Of a DNA stretch of 64,000 bases, positions 9,266 to 17,688 are shown piece by piece; position 1 is the stretch's first letter, and each line of letters opens with the position of its first letter. This DNA is from Sorangium aterium (GTDB taxonomy: Bacteria > Myxococcota_A > Polyangia > Polyangiales > Polyangiaceae). The position numbers were made by a program, and so were the translations under genes. The stretch is from contig NZ_JAQNDK010000002.1 in NCBI RefSeq assembly GCF_028368935.1, positions 1,364,001-1,428,000 of the forward strand, written 5' to 3'. The notes below the pieces were generated by a model. The model had not been told where the DNA came from. It ran no database searches and was given only the letters and a program-made list of their open reading frames with translations.

Positions 9266-9826
9266 TCAGGCCACCGCGGCGATGCCGCTGCTCTCCGCCG
9301 CGCGCGGCTCCTTCGCGTCCGCCTGGCGATCGACGAGCCCCACCTTCTCGAAGCGGGCCCGGAGGGCCATGAACGCGTCGCGATCGATGCGCGAGATGAT
9401 GCGCGGGTGCCCGGTTCCATAGAAATCGGGGCGGACCTCGATCTCCTTGGCGCCGAGCATGGCGTGCAGCGCCCGCGCGGCGTGGTTGTCCTCCTCGACG
9501 GTGAACCAGCACGACTCCGCCCATCCAAGGATCGACCCGACGAACGCGCGGAGGAGCGTGTGCGTCGCGCGGGAGCCCTGATACTCGGGCAGGACGGCGA
9601 GGGTCGTGCAGTAGACCTCCTTGCCGCGCGTGAAGGAGAGCAGGTAGCCCGCGGGCTTCCCCGCGGCCTCGACCATGAAGCAAGAGTCCTTGAAGAAGTC
9701 GCAGCAAAGACGGATGTAATACCGCCCGAGCTCCCCTTCGCCCGCGTCGCCGAAGAGGGTCGTCTCCAGTTCCATCAAAGTCGAAAAGTCATCGCTTCGG
9801 AGCGTGCGCGCCACATAACGGCTCAT
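9266..9826 (-). CDS. GNAT-family N-acetyltransferase
   Basis: 186 residues with a GNAT fold: the beta4 strand and pyrophosphate loop region read TTLAVLPEYQGSRATHTLL, followed by VEEDNHAARALHAMLGA, the typical C-terminal half of the acetyl-CoA site. The usual Q/RxxGxG/A loop appears as QGSRAT, a slightly divergent form. ATG 9826 has a strong AAGGAGG ribosome site and an A+T-rich leader (TCAATTAGAATAAG). First gene of the run with plsC and the ureohydrolase. Acceptor substrate unknown. Confidence 0.8.
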   Translation of the reverse strand: MSRYVARTLRSDDFSTLMELETTLFGDAGEGELGRYYIRLCCDFFKDSCFMVEAAGKPAGYLLSFTRGKEVYCTTLAVLPEYQGSRATHTLLRAFVGSILGWAESCWFTVEEDNHAARALHAMLGAKEIEVRPDFYGTGHPRIISRIDRDAFMALRARFEKVGLVDRQADAKEPRAAESSGIAAVA

Positions 9827-9989
9827 CGTTGCGCCTCCTTATTCTAATTGAATCGTCGTTGTGGGCGCAGCATGCCGGGACTCCGTGGAGAACACGTCAC
9901 AGGACCCCCGAGGTTGAGAGACACGTCGGGGGCGATGGCGCGTCAAGATGGCTGGGGAATCGCGTACGGAGGGTGCCAGGACGGCTATG

Positions 9990-10970
9990 TCATCGTGGCC
10001 TGATGCGCTCTGCCGCTGTGGACGGGAGTGTGAGCGCGAGGCCGGCGAAGACCCGGGCGGTGTCGAGGAGCGCGGCGAGGCCCGAGGTCGAGCGCCATCC
10101 GCCGGTCACGCCGGTCCAGTGCTTCATGGGCACGAAGATGTTGCCGTCGGTGTACGGCGCCGCGCGATCCAGGAAGGTCGCGCGGATCGCGTAGGCCGCG
10201 AACAACCGCTCCATGAGGCCCGGGAAGGCGACGAACGCCGCGGCGGCGATGCGTCCCGCGGCGCCGACATACACGCTGCGCCGCGGCCGCTCTGCGAGCG
10301 AGACAATCGCCGCCGCGACCCGCTCGGGGTCGACGATCGGCCGCATCGGCTGGACGGCGCGGCCGGTCGTATTGCCGGCATGCTGGTAGATGGGGGTGTC
10401 GACCGTCGCGGGCAGGAGCGTGCAAACGTGGATGTCCGGGGTGCTGGAGAGCTCCTGTCTCAAGCAGGACGAGAGGCCCATGATCCCGAACTTGGAGATC
10501 ACGTAGGCGCTCATCGTCGGCGCGCCGAACTTGCCAAGAGCGGAGACGTTGTTGATGAGCACCCCGGCGCCCTGCGCGCGGAAACAGGGCAGCACGGCCC
10601 GTACCCCGTGCACATAGCCGAGCAGGTTCGTCTCGATGACCTGGCGGTAGATCTCGTAGGGCGCCTCGTCCGCGCGCGCGTAGAGGAACACGGCGGCGTT
10701 GTTCACCCAGACGTCGATCCTGCCGAACACCTCGACGGCGGCGCGGGCGAGCGCCCGGACGGCGTGCTCGTCCCTCACGTCCGTCGGGACGGCGAGCGCC
10801 CGCGCGCCGACGCTGGCGCACTCGGCGGCGACCTCCTCGAGGGCCGCCTCGTTCCGAGCGGCGATGACGACCCGCGCTCCGCGCCTCGCGAACGCGAGCG
10901 CCGCCGCCCTGCCGATGCCCGAAGACGCCCCGGTGATAACGACCACCGCGTCGCGAATGCACTTCCGCAT
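9990..10970 (-). CDS. Short-chain dehydrogenase/reductase (SDR)
   Basis: NAD(P)-dependent oxidoreductase of 326 residues. The classical SDR features are present: cofactor motif TGASSGIG (13-20), NNAA (90-93), and catalytic Ser143, Tyr156 and Lys160. ARN after the second strand, rather than an acidic residue, suggests NADPH preference. The C-terminal 100 residues, with a hydrophobic Ala-rich helix (AAAAFVAFPGLMERLFAAYA), extend beyond the core as in fatty-acyl or steroid SDRs that sit at membranes. Located downstream of the fadIJ operon but separated from it by a large inverted repeat, so co-transcription is uncertain. Substrate unknown. Confidence 0.88.
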   Translation of the reverse strand: MRKCIRDAVVVITGASSGIGRAAALAFARRGARVVIAARNEAALEEVAAECASVGARALAVPTDVRDEHAVRALARAAVEVFGRIDVWVNNAAVFLYARADEAPYEIYRQVIETNLLGYVHGVRAVLPCFRAQGAGVLINNVSALGKFGAPTMSAYVISKFGIMGLSSCLRQELSSTPDIHVCTLLPATVDTPIYQHAGNTTGRAVQPMRPIVDPERVAAAIVSLAERPRRSVYVGAAGRIAAAAFVAFPGLMERLFAAYAIRATFLDRAAPYTDGNIFVPMKHWTGVTGGWRSTSGLAALLDTARVFAGLALTLPSTAAERIRPR

Positions 10971-11103
10971 GACTGGTCCCCTCCCGCTCCGTCCCTCGCC
11001 GAGAGGAGAGCAAAGCGCGGGCCATGAGGGGGCCGGCGGCTGCGCCGGATGTGATCATGGAGGTCGATAGAAACAGCGAGCGAGGTGGATGGATGAAGAA
11101 TTT

Positions 11104-11192
11104 AAACCGCCAAGACGCCAAGACGCCAGGACGCAAGGAAGAGAGAAGATCTGTTCTTCTCTTCTCCTGGCGTCTTGGCGTCTTGGCGGTTT
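11104..11192. repeat. Large palindromic element with perfect 28-bp arms
   Basis: Left arm 11104-11131 and right arm 11165-11192 are exact reverse complements over 28 bases. Both are built from repeats of the CCAAGACG/CGTCTTGG kind. The 33-base centre is itself nearly self-complementary (GAAGAGAGAAG against TTCTTCTCTTC). The whole would form an about 40-bp hairpin in RNA or DNA. It fills most of the gap between fadJ and the SDR gene and may end fadJ transcription. A related element lies at 15477-15545. Confidence 0.85.
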
Positions 11193-11204
11193 TTCTCTCT
11201 CTCT

Positions 11205-13433
11205 TCAGCCGTAGAAGGGCTTCCCGGTCCTCGCCGCCTCGACGAGCGCCGGGGCGGGCGTCCAGCGCTTGCCGAAGCGGCGCTCGTAGATCTCGATGCG
11301 GCGGAGCACCTCCGCGGCGCCGAGGCTGTCGACGTAACGGAACGGCCCGCCGCGGAACGGCGGGAAACCCAGGCCGAAGATCGCGCCGACGTCGCCGTCG
11401 CGCGGGCTCCGGAGGATCCCCTCGCCGAGACAGTGCAGCGCCTCGTTCACGAGCTGGAGCGAGCAGCGCAGCTGGATCTCCTCGACCGGCACCGGCGGGC
11501 CGTCCTTCGCCCTCGGCACCGGCAACCCGAGCACGCCATAGACGCTCTCGTCGGCGTGCTTGCCCTTGCCCTTCTTCTTCGCCGCCGCGCCGTACAGGTA
11601 CATCCCGCGCTCGTTCTTGCGGCCCCTGCGGTCGTCCGAGACCAGCCTGGCCATCGTGGGAGGCGGCGCGAGGCGGTCGCCGAACGCCTCGAGCATGATC
11701 GGGCCGACGTGCGCCGCGACGTCGATGCCCACCTCGTCGAGCAGCGCGAGCGGGCCGACCGGCCAGCCCCACGCGACGAGCGCCCCGTCGACCTGCTCGA
11801 TCGCGACCCCCTCGGCGAGCAGCCAGCTCGCCTCGTTCATGTACGGCCCGAGGATCCGGCTCGTGTAGAAGCCGACACCATCGTTCACGACGATGACCGT
11901 CTTGCCCTGCCGCTTGCCGACCGCCACCGCCGTCGCGACCACATCGGGAGACGTCGCCTCGGTCCGGATGACCTCGAGCAACGGCATCTTGTGCACCGGG
12001 CTGAAGTAGTGCATCCCGACCACGTTCTGCGGCCGCTTCGACGCGGCCGCGATCCGGGAGATCGGGATCGACGACGTGTTCGACGCGAAGATCACCCCGT
12101 CCTTGCCGTGCTCCTCGACGTCCCGCAGGACCGCGTGCTTCACCGCGAGATCCTCGAAGACCGCCTCGATCACGAGATCGGCGCTCCGGAGGCCCGAGCC
12201 GTCCGTCGTCGCGGTGAGCAGCGCGAGCTTCTCGTCGCGCTCGAGCGGCGTGAGCTGCTTCTTCTTCACCCGCTCGCCGAGGATGTCGGCCACGTACTTG
12301 AGCCCGCGGCCGATCGACGCGTCGTCGCGGTCCCGGAGCCGCACGGGGATGCCGGCGTTCAGGCTGACATAGGCGATGCCGGCCCCCATCAGGCCGGCGC
12401 CGATCATCGCGATCTTCTCGACCTTCCTCGGCTGCACGGCGGGGTCGTCCACGCCGGTGTCCTTCTTCATCGCGTTCGTCGCGAAGAAGAGCTCCATCAG
12501 CCGGTGCGCCGTGCTCGACGCGACGAGCTCGCCGAACGCGCGCGCCTCGACCTCCTTCGACGCCTCGAAGCCCTTCTCTGCATAGGTCCTCAGCACGTCG
12601 ATGATCCGCTCGGGCGCCGGGTAGTGCCCGCCGGTCTTCTTGCGCGCCTGCCGCGCTGCCTGCTGGAAGAGCAGGGCACGGCCGATCGGGTTCCGCTCGA
12701 GGGCCGCGCGGGTGAGCGCGGCGGAGTCGAGCTTCGGCGCGCTCCCGCGCTTGGGCCGGAACGGCGGGCCGGCTTCGACACGCGCGAGCTTGAGCGCGAG
12801 CGCCGCGGCCGTCTCCCTCAGGATGGCCACGGGGACCACGTCGTCGGCGACGCCGAGCTGCCGCGCCTTCGAGGGGCGCATGTTCTTGCCGGTGAGGCCG
12901 TGATCGAGCGCTACCTGGAGGCCGGCGCGCTCCGCGAGCCGCTGGAGCCCGTTGATGCCGGGGAGCAGGCCGAGCTGCACCTCGGGCAGGCCGAGCACCG
13001 TCTTCCGGTCGTCGCTCAGCACCCGGGCGTGGCAGGCGAGCGCCACCTCGAGGCCGCCGCCGAGCGCGGCGCCGTGGATCGCGGCGACGATCGGCTTCGG
13101 CGAGCGCACGATCCGCAGGATCGCCTCGTGGCCGGCCCGGCACATCGCCTCGGCCTGGGCCGGCGTGGCGACGCTCTTCAGCATCTCGATGTCGGCGCCC
13201 GCGATCCAGGTGTCGGCCTTGCCGGATACGAGGATCGCCGCCTTGATGAGCGGGTTGCTCGCGATCTGGCCCGCGATCCGCTCGAGATCGCCGGTGAACG
13301 TGGGCTTCAGCGTGTTCACCGCCTCTCCCGGGACATCGTAGGTGACGACGGCGACGCCGTCGGGGCGCACCTCGAGGGAGAGCGGGCTCGCGGCCGCGGG
13401 GGCCGGCGCGGCGGCGGCGGATGTCGTGGTCAT
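11205..13433 (-). CDS. fadJ: Fatty acid oxidation complex alpha subunit: enoyl-CoA hydratase / 3-hydroxyacyl-CoA dehydrogenase
   Basis: 742 residues, the usual length for FadJ. The N-terminal crotonase half has IAGADIEMLKS and IHGAALGGGLEVALACHARV (oxyanion hole). The C-terminal half has the Rossmann motif IGAGLMGAGIAY and the dehydrogenase motifs SNTSSIPI and GMHYFSPVHKMPLLEVI. It hydrates trans-2-enoyl-CoA and oxidises the resulting 3-hydroxyacyl-CoA. ATG 13433 overlaps the thiolase stop by four bases (ATGA), so it is coupled to fadI. A 20-residue Ala/Pro-rich N-terminal extension precedes the crotonase domain. Confidence 0.95.
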   Translation of the reverse strand: MTTTSAAAAPAPAAASPLSLEVRPDGVAVVTYDVPGEAVNTLKPTFTGDLERIAGQIASNPLIKAAILVSGKADTWIAGADIEMLKSVATPAQAEAMCRAGHEAILRIVRSPKPIVAAIHGAALGGGLEVALACHARVLSDDRKTVLGLPEVQLGLLPGINGLQRLAERAGLQVALDHGLTGKNMRPSKARQLGVADDVVPVAILRETAAALALKLARVEAGPPFRPKRGSAPKLDSAALTRAALERNPIGRALLFQQAARQARKKTGGHYPAPERIIDVLRTYAEKGFEASKEVEARAFGELVASSTAHRLMELFFATNAMKKDTGVDDPAVQPRKVEKIAMIGAGLMGAGIAYVSLNAGIPVRLRDRDDASIGRGLKYVADILGERVKKKQLTPLERDEKLALLTATTDGSGLRSADLVIEAVFEDLAVKHAVLRDVEEHGKDGVIFASNTSSIPISRIAAASKRPQNVVGMHYFSPVHKMPLLEVIRTEATSPDVVATAVAVGKRQGKTVIVVNDGVGFYTSRILGPYMNEASWLLAEGVAIEQVDGALVAWGWPVGPLALLDEVGIDVAAHVGPIMLEAFGDRLAPPPTMARLVSDDRRGRKNERGMYLYGAAAKKKGKGKHADESVYGVLGLPVPRAKDGPPVPVEEIQLRCSLQLVNEALHCLGEGILRSPRDGDVGAIFGLGFPPFRGGPFRYVDSLGAAEVLRRIEIYERRFGKRWTPAPALVEAARTGKPFYG

Positions 13434-14740
13434 GCGGCCTCCAGGACGACGGCGGCGCCGAGGCCGCCCGCCGCGCAGACGGTGAGGAGCGCGTGATGCC
13501 CGCCGCGCTTCTTGAGCTCGCGGAGCGTGGAGAGCACCATGCGCCCTCCCGTCGCCGCGAAGGGGTGGCCGAGCGCGATCGAGCCGCCGTTGACGTTGAG
13601 CTTCTCCGGATCGATCTCGCCGACGGGGGTGGACCGGCCGAGCTTCTCCGCGGCGAACGACGGCGACGCGAGCGCCTTCAGGTTGGACGCGACCTGGGCG
13701 GCGAAGGCCTCGTGCATGTCGACGAGGTCCATGTCGGCGAGCGAGAGGCCGGCGCGCTCGAGCGCCCGCGGCACGGCGAGCACCGGGGCCATCAGGAGCT
13801 GCCAGCCCGGGTCGACCGCCGCGTAGGACCACGACTTGACGTACCCGAGCGGCTGGTAGCCGAGCGCCTTGGCCTTGCCCTCGCGCATCAGGAGCAGGGC
13901 GCTCGCCCCGTCCGTGAGCGGCGACGCGTTGCCCGCGGTGATCGTGCCGTGCCGCCGATCGAAGGCCGGCGACAGCTTCGCGTAGGCCTCGAGGGTCGAG
14001 TCGTCGCGGACCACGTTGTCGCGCTCGACCGGCTTGTCGTAGGGCGGGGGGATCACGTGCATGACCTCGGCGGCGTACGTGCCGTCGCGCCAGGCGCGCG
14101 CGGCGTTCGTATGCGAGCGGTGGGCGATCGCGTCCTGCTCGGCGCGCGAGATGCCGTTCTGCTTCGCCATCTTCTCCGCGGCCTCGCCCATCTGCTCGCC
14201 CGTGGTGGGCTCGCGCGAGAAGCCCGGGATCGGGGGCACGAGGTCCTTCAGCGAGAGGCGGGAGAGGATCTCCAGCCGGGCGCCGAGCGACCTGGCCTTC
14301 TGGAAGTCGGTCAGCGCGGAGGCGAGCTTCCGGGAGACGCCGAGCGGCACGTCGCTCATGCTGTCGGCGCCGCCGACGAGGGCGACGTGGTGCTGGCCGG
14401 CGAGCATCGCCTCGGCGGCGCTCGTCATGGCCTGGAGCGACGTCGCACAGGCGCGCGAGACGCTGTAGGCGTCGGTGTCCTTGGGCAGGCCGGTGCGCAG
14501 CACGACCTCGCGCGCGATGTTGAGCCAGTCGAGCGTCGGCACCACCTGGCCGTAGACGACCAGCGTGATGTCGCGCGGGGTCACCTCGCTCCTCTGGAGG
14601 AGCTCCTTGACCACCGTGGTGGCGAGATCGACGGTGCGCAGCGCCTTGAGCGCCGTCCCTGCCTTGGTGAACGGCGTGCGCAGCCCGGCAACGACCGCCA
14701 CCCGGTCCTTGCCGCCCTTCCCATTCTTGCCTGAAGCCAT
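13430..14740 (-). CDS. fadI: Acetyl-CoA acyltransferase (3-ketoacyl-CoA thiolase)
   Basis: 436 residues. Nucleophilic Cys98 in SRACATS, the NEAF-equivalent MHEAFAAQ, and the C-terminal GGSIALGHPFAATGGR and VCAAGGLG motifs with the second active Cys are intact. It cleaves 3-ketoacyl-CoA in the last step of beta-oxidation. Length and the fadI-fadJ gene order match the trifunctional FadIJ-type complex rather than the shorter FadA. Its start is ATG 14740. The stop overlaps the fadJ start. Confidence 0.95.
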   Translation of the reverse strand: MASGKNGKGGKDRVAVVAGLRTPFTKAGTALKALRTVDLATTVVKELLQRSEVTPRDITLVVYGQVVPTLDWLNIAREVVLRTGLPKDTDAYSVSRACATSLQAMTSAAEAMLAGQHHVALVGGADSMSDVPLGVSRKLASALTDFQKARSLGARLEILSRLSLKDLVPPIPGFSREPTTGEQMGEAAEKMAKQNGISRAEQDAIAHRSHTNAARAWRDGTYAAEVMHVIPPPYDKPVERDNVVRDDSTLEAYAKLSPAFDRRHGTITAGNASPLTDGASALLLMREGKAKALGYQPLGYVKSWSYAAVDPGWQLLMAPVLAVPRALERAGLSLADMDLVDMHEAFAAQVASNLKALASPSFAAEKLGRSTPVGEIDPEKLNVNGGSIALGHPFAATGGRMVLSTLRELKKRGGHHALLTVCAAGGLGAAVVLEAA

Positions 14741-14867
14741 GTCGACTCCTCTGCTGCCGGAGAGCCCATCGCGAGCCCGCCCCGCGCGCCCCGCGCAGCC
14801 CCCCGGATCCCGGCGCGCCAGCGCACACCGGTTGGGGCAATTCCCTTAGGTGCGCTAACGCGGCGTG

Positions 14868-14976
14868 TCAACCGTGGGCGGCGAGGGTGTCGCGGGCGGC
14901 GAGGCGCTCCACGAGAAAGCGACGTGGGAGGAAGAGCTGTTGGGACAGCCTGAGCGCTAATTTGGCCCACGGTTGA
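14868..14976. repeat. Element bounded by perfect 12-bp inverted repeats
   Basis: TCAACCGTGGGC at 14868-14879 and its exact reverse complement GCCCACGGTTGA at 14965-14976 enclose 85 bases with no coding signal. It lies between fadI and the small lipoprotein gene, which are divergently transcribed, and overlaps the likely promoter region of the latter. It could be a small mobile-element relic or a structured regulatory region. Confidence 0.7.
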
Positions 14977-14999
14977 GCTTGCCGATAGCGTGGTTGGCC

Positions 15000-15212
15000 A
15001 TGCGGAAACTCATTCTATGCAGTGCGTTGCTCTGCGGTGCTTCGGCGCTCGCGGGCTGTGCGACGTTTGCGAGCGACTCGGCGCCGGCGGCGCCGGGTTA
15101 TGTGTATGTGGCCGGTCACAAGAACAACCAGCCTGCGATGTGGATGTGCCCTGACGCGCCGGGCAAGGCGGAGTGCACCGAGGTCGAGGTAACGACGGAG
15201 GCGAGCGAATGA
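15000..15212 (+). CDS. Small lipoprotein, 70 aa
   Basis: Start ATG 15000 chosen so that the protein begins MRKLILCSALLCGASALAGC, a complete lipoprotein signal with lipobox LAGC (Cys20). The mature part is about 50 residues with GYVYVAGHKNN and two further Cys (MCPDAPGKAEC). Function unknown. Its stop overlaps the start of the next lipoprotein gene (ATGA), so the two are translated together and may act as a pair. Confidence 0.8.
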   Translation: MRKLILCSALLCGASALAGCATFASDSAPAAPGYVYVAGHKNNQPAMWMCPDAPGKAECTEVEVTTEASE

Positions 15213-15415
15213 AGCGTTCTTTGATTTTCGGGCTCTTGCTCGCGAGCCTCGGCGCGATCGGCTGTCAGGGGAGCTACACGAGCATCCGGCAGATCGACGG
15301 GACGCGGTACCACGTCACGCGCACGAAGCAGGGCTTCTTCAAGACGTACGGCACCGTGTTCGACTGCCAGGCCAAGGGCGACGCGATGACGTGCGTCGAG
15401 ATCAGCGATCTGTGA
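15209..15415 (+). CDS. Small lipoprotein, 68 aa, coupled to the preceding gene
   Basis: Start ATG 15209 overlaps the preceding stop. Begins MKRSLIFGLLLASLGAIGC, a lipoprotein signal (lipobox AIGC). The mature part of about 50 residues includes YHVTRTKQGFFKTYGTVFDC and a second Cys near the C-terminus, suggesting one disulphide in the periplasm. Not recognised as a known family. Followed by a palindromic element. Confidence 0.8.
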   Translation: MKRSLIFGLLLASLGAIGCQGSYTSIRQIDGTRYHVTRTKQGFFKTYGTVFDCQAKGDAMTCVEISDL

Positions 15416-15476
15416 GCTCCGCGCGGGGTCGAAAGGCGCCCCGCCCGTAGAGCGCTGAGCGGCTCGAAGGAGCCGA

Positions 15477-15545
15477 CCGCCAAGACGCCAGAAGACGCCA
15501 GAGGGCGAAACTCGTTCTCTGGCGTCTTCTGGCGTCTTTTGGCGT
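15477..15545. repeat. Palindromic element related to the one at 11104-11192
   Basis: Left arm 15477-15503 and right arm 15517-15545 are near-perfect reverse complements built on CCAAGACG / GGCGTCTT modules, with a short centre (GGCGAAACTCGTT). It separates the lipoprotein pair from the convergent GCS2-CBS gene and could act as a terminator for both sides. Its similarity to the element 4.3 kb upstream shows a dispersed repeat family. Confidence 0.8.
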
Positions 15546-15597
15546 TTTCGCGGCCACCTGCCCTCTCGCTCCGGCGCCTCTCGGCGGCAGGCGGCCC

Positions 15598-17544
15598 TCA
15601 CGCCTCGCGCAGGAAGGCCTCGAGCAGCGCCGCCGAGACGTCGAGGAGATCGCGCTCCGTCACGATGCCCACAAGCCGCTCGCCCGCGACGACGGGCAGG
15701 CAGCCGACGCGGTGCTCGCGCATGATCCGCATCGCCTCCAGCGTCGGCGTGTCCGGCGCGACGGTCACGGGGTCGGGCCGCATGATGGACGCCACCGTGG
15801 GCGACGCGGATCCGCTCGGCGCCGCCGCGGCGCCGCGGGCGACGAGCCGGAGCAGCGCGCGGTGGGAGACGACGCCGACGAGCCGGCCCTGCTCGTCCTC
15901 GACCGGGACGTGGCGCACGTGCCGCCAGTCCATGACGCTCGCGGCGAAGTCGACGATGTCGGTGGGCCGCACCGTGAACAGATCGGTCGACATGAACTGG
16001 CCCACGGTCCGGTAGCTGTCGCGCACGAGGTCCTGGTCGTCTTCGAGCGTGGCGGGCTCCCACGCGTGCACCGGGCGCCCCGCCCCGCCGCCCCGGGCCT
16101 CCTCCTGCTGGCGGGCCAGCATCGCCGCGCAGAGGGCGCGGTTCCGCAGCTCCGGGGTGCCCCGCCCGGCCATGGACGCGAGCGAGCCGAGCGCCCACTG
16201 CGCGCCCGTCTGGCCGCGGCGGACCCGCTCCTCGACGACGCCGAGGTACCGGTCGATGTCGGCGGCGTCGATGCCCGCGGCCGAGAGGCCCGCCCGGGCG
16301 GCGGGGAGCAGGTGCGAGAGGAGGAGCTCCGGGGCAGGGAGGCTCCGGCCGCCGATCCACGTGAGCTGCGCCTTGAGGCCGTGGCGGGCCGCCGCGAAGA
16401 AGTTCGCCTTGGCGTCCTCGAACGGCATCTCGAGGTCGATGCGCGGGTGCTCGGCGGCGAGGCCGGACATGAGGCCGAAGAAGAAGGCGGCGTTCGCGAC
16501 CTCGTCGAGGACCGTGGGCCCCGAGGGCAGCGCGCGGCTCTCGATGCGCAGGTGCGCGACCCCGGCCAGAGTCCCGTAACAGGGGCGGTTCCAGCGGTAA
16601 ACGGTGCCGTTGTGGACCCGCAGGGCCTTGAGGTCCGGCACCTCCCCGCGCGCGAGCACGGCCGCGGGGGGCTCGCCGGTCTCGGCGGTCATGACCACGC
16701 GGAACCGCGCGATGTCCTCGCGGAAGAGATCGAGCACGCCGCCCTGCACCCAGCCGTCTCCGAAGTGGACGCGGGGCCTGTGCTGCCGGCCCTCGAGCGC
16801 GGTCGGGCGGGTGTCGACCGACGTCTCGAAGAGGGCGATCCGCGTCTCGTGCCAGAGCCGCTGCCCGAGGAGCAGCGGCGAGTTGACCGCGGCGGCGAGG
16901 ACGGGCGCGGTCACCGCCTGCGCGAGGTTGTAGAGCGACGTGAACTCTCGCGCCCCGACCTGGAGGTGGACCTGGAAGCTCGTGTTGCACGACTCGAGCA
17001 GGATGTTGTCGTGGGTCATCTCGAGCTCGTCGAGCCCGTGGATCGAGACTCGGAAGTCGCCCTGGCGCAGCCGCAGGAGCGCGCGGTTGAGCTCGTGGTA
17101 GCGAGGCGCCGGCGTGAGGTTCTCGAGGCGGAGGTCGCCGGCGCGCAGGGTGGGGAGGATGCCCGTGAGCAGGACGTCGGCGCCGGCGGAGCGCGCGGCC
17201 TCGGCGGCCCGCCCGATGACCTCCGAGAGCTCGGCCTCGAGCCGCCGCAGGCAGTCGCCGCCGAACGGGAGGGGGGTGAGGTTCGCCTCCAGGTTGAAGC
17301 GAGCGAGCTCGGTCGTGAGCCGGTCATCGGCGGCCCGCTCGAGCACCTCCAGCGCGAGCGGCGCGGGCCGGAGCGCGCGATCGACGAGGAACATCTCCTG
17401 CTCGGCGCCGATGCGGCGCACGCCGGACTCGATGCGATCCTCCCGGAGGAGGCGCTCGAGCGCCTCCACGTCGTCGAGCAGCGCCCGCATGAACGCGTGG
17501 TGCTGCTCCTCGCTCGCCTGCTCGGAGACGTGCTGCTCGCCCAT
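15598..17544 (-). CDS. GCS2-type carboxylate-amine ligase fused to two CBS domains
   Basis: 648 residues. The first about 470 belong to the glutamate-cysteine ligase GCS2/YbdK family: IGAEQEMFLVD, NLEANLTPLPFGG, CNTSFQVHLQV and HLRIESRALPSGP are typical ATP/Mg and substrate motifs. Such enzymes join an amine to a carboxylate at ATP cost; gamma-glutamylcysteine synthesis is the classic reaction but YbdK-type members are often weak in it. The last 140 residues hold a CBS pair (VGQFMSTDLFTVRPTD, then SIMRPDPVTVAPDTPT), a module that binds AMP, ATP or SAM and regulates linked enzymes. ATG 17544. The linker at about 470-500 is Gly/Ala-rich. Confidence 0.9.
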   Translation of the reverse strand: MGEQHVSEQASEEQHHAFMRALLDDVEALERLLREDRIESGVRRIGAEQEMFLVDRALRPAPLALEVLERAADDRLTTELARFNLEANLTPLPFGGDCLRRLEAELSEVIGRAAEAARSAGADVLLTGILPTLRAGDLRLENLTPAPRYHELNRALLRLRQGDFRVSIHGLDELEMTHDNILLESCNTSFQVHLQVGAREFTSLYNLAQAVTAPVLAAAVNSPLLLGQRLWHETRIALFETSVDTRPTALEGRQHRPRVHFGDGWVQGGVLDLFREDIARFRVVMTAETGEPPAAVLARGEVPDLKALRVHNGTVYRWNRPCYGTLAGVAHLRIESRALPSGPTVLDEVANAAFFFGLMSGLAAEHPRIDLEMPFEDAKANFFAAARHGLKAQLTWIGGRSLPAPELLLSHLLPAARAGLSAAGIDAADIDRYLGVVEERVRRGQTGAQWALGSLASMAGRGTPELRNRALCAAMLARQQEEARGGGAGRPVHAWEPATLEDDQDLVRDSYRTVGQFMSTDLFTVRPTDIVDFAASVMDWRHVRHVPVEDEQGRLVGVVSHRALLRLVARGAAAAPSGSASPTVASIMRPDPVTVAPDTPTLEAMRIMREHRVGCLPVVAGERLVGIVTERDLLDVSAALLEAFLREA

Positions 17545-17688
17545 GGTGACCGCCCCGCCTTTCGCTCGCTCCCGCTCCAGGGAAGCCTACGACGGCGAGC
17601 GGCAGGGGGCGCGGGAGATCCCCTGACGGACGGCGGGCGTCTGGCTCGGCGCGGGCGGCGCGGCGGCGGGCGGAGGCGGGCGACGCGA

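Noticed and set aside
9985-13143. A 1052-codon minus frame spanning the SDR and fadJ genes
   Set aside because: It runs in a different frame from both real genes and ignores the intergenic palindrome; composition is Arg/Gly-rich.
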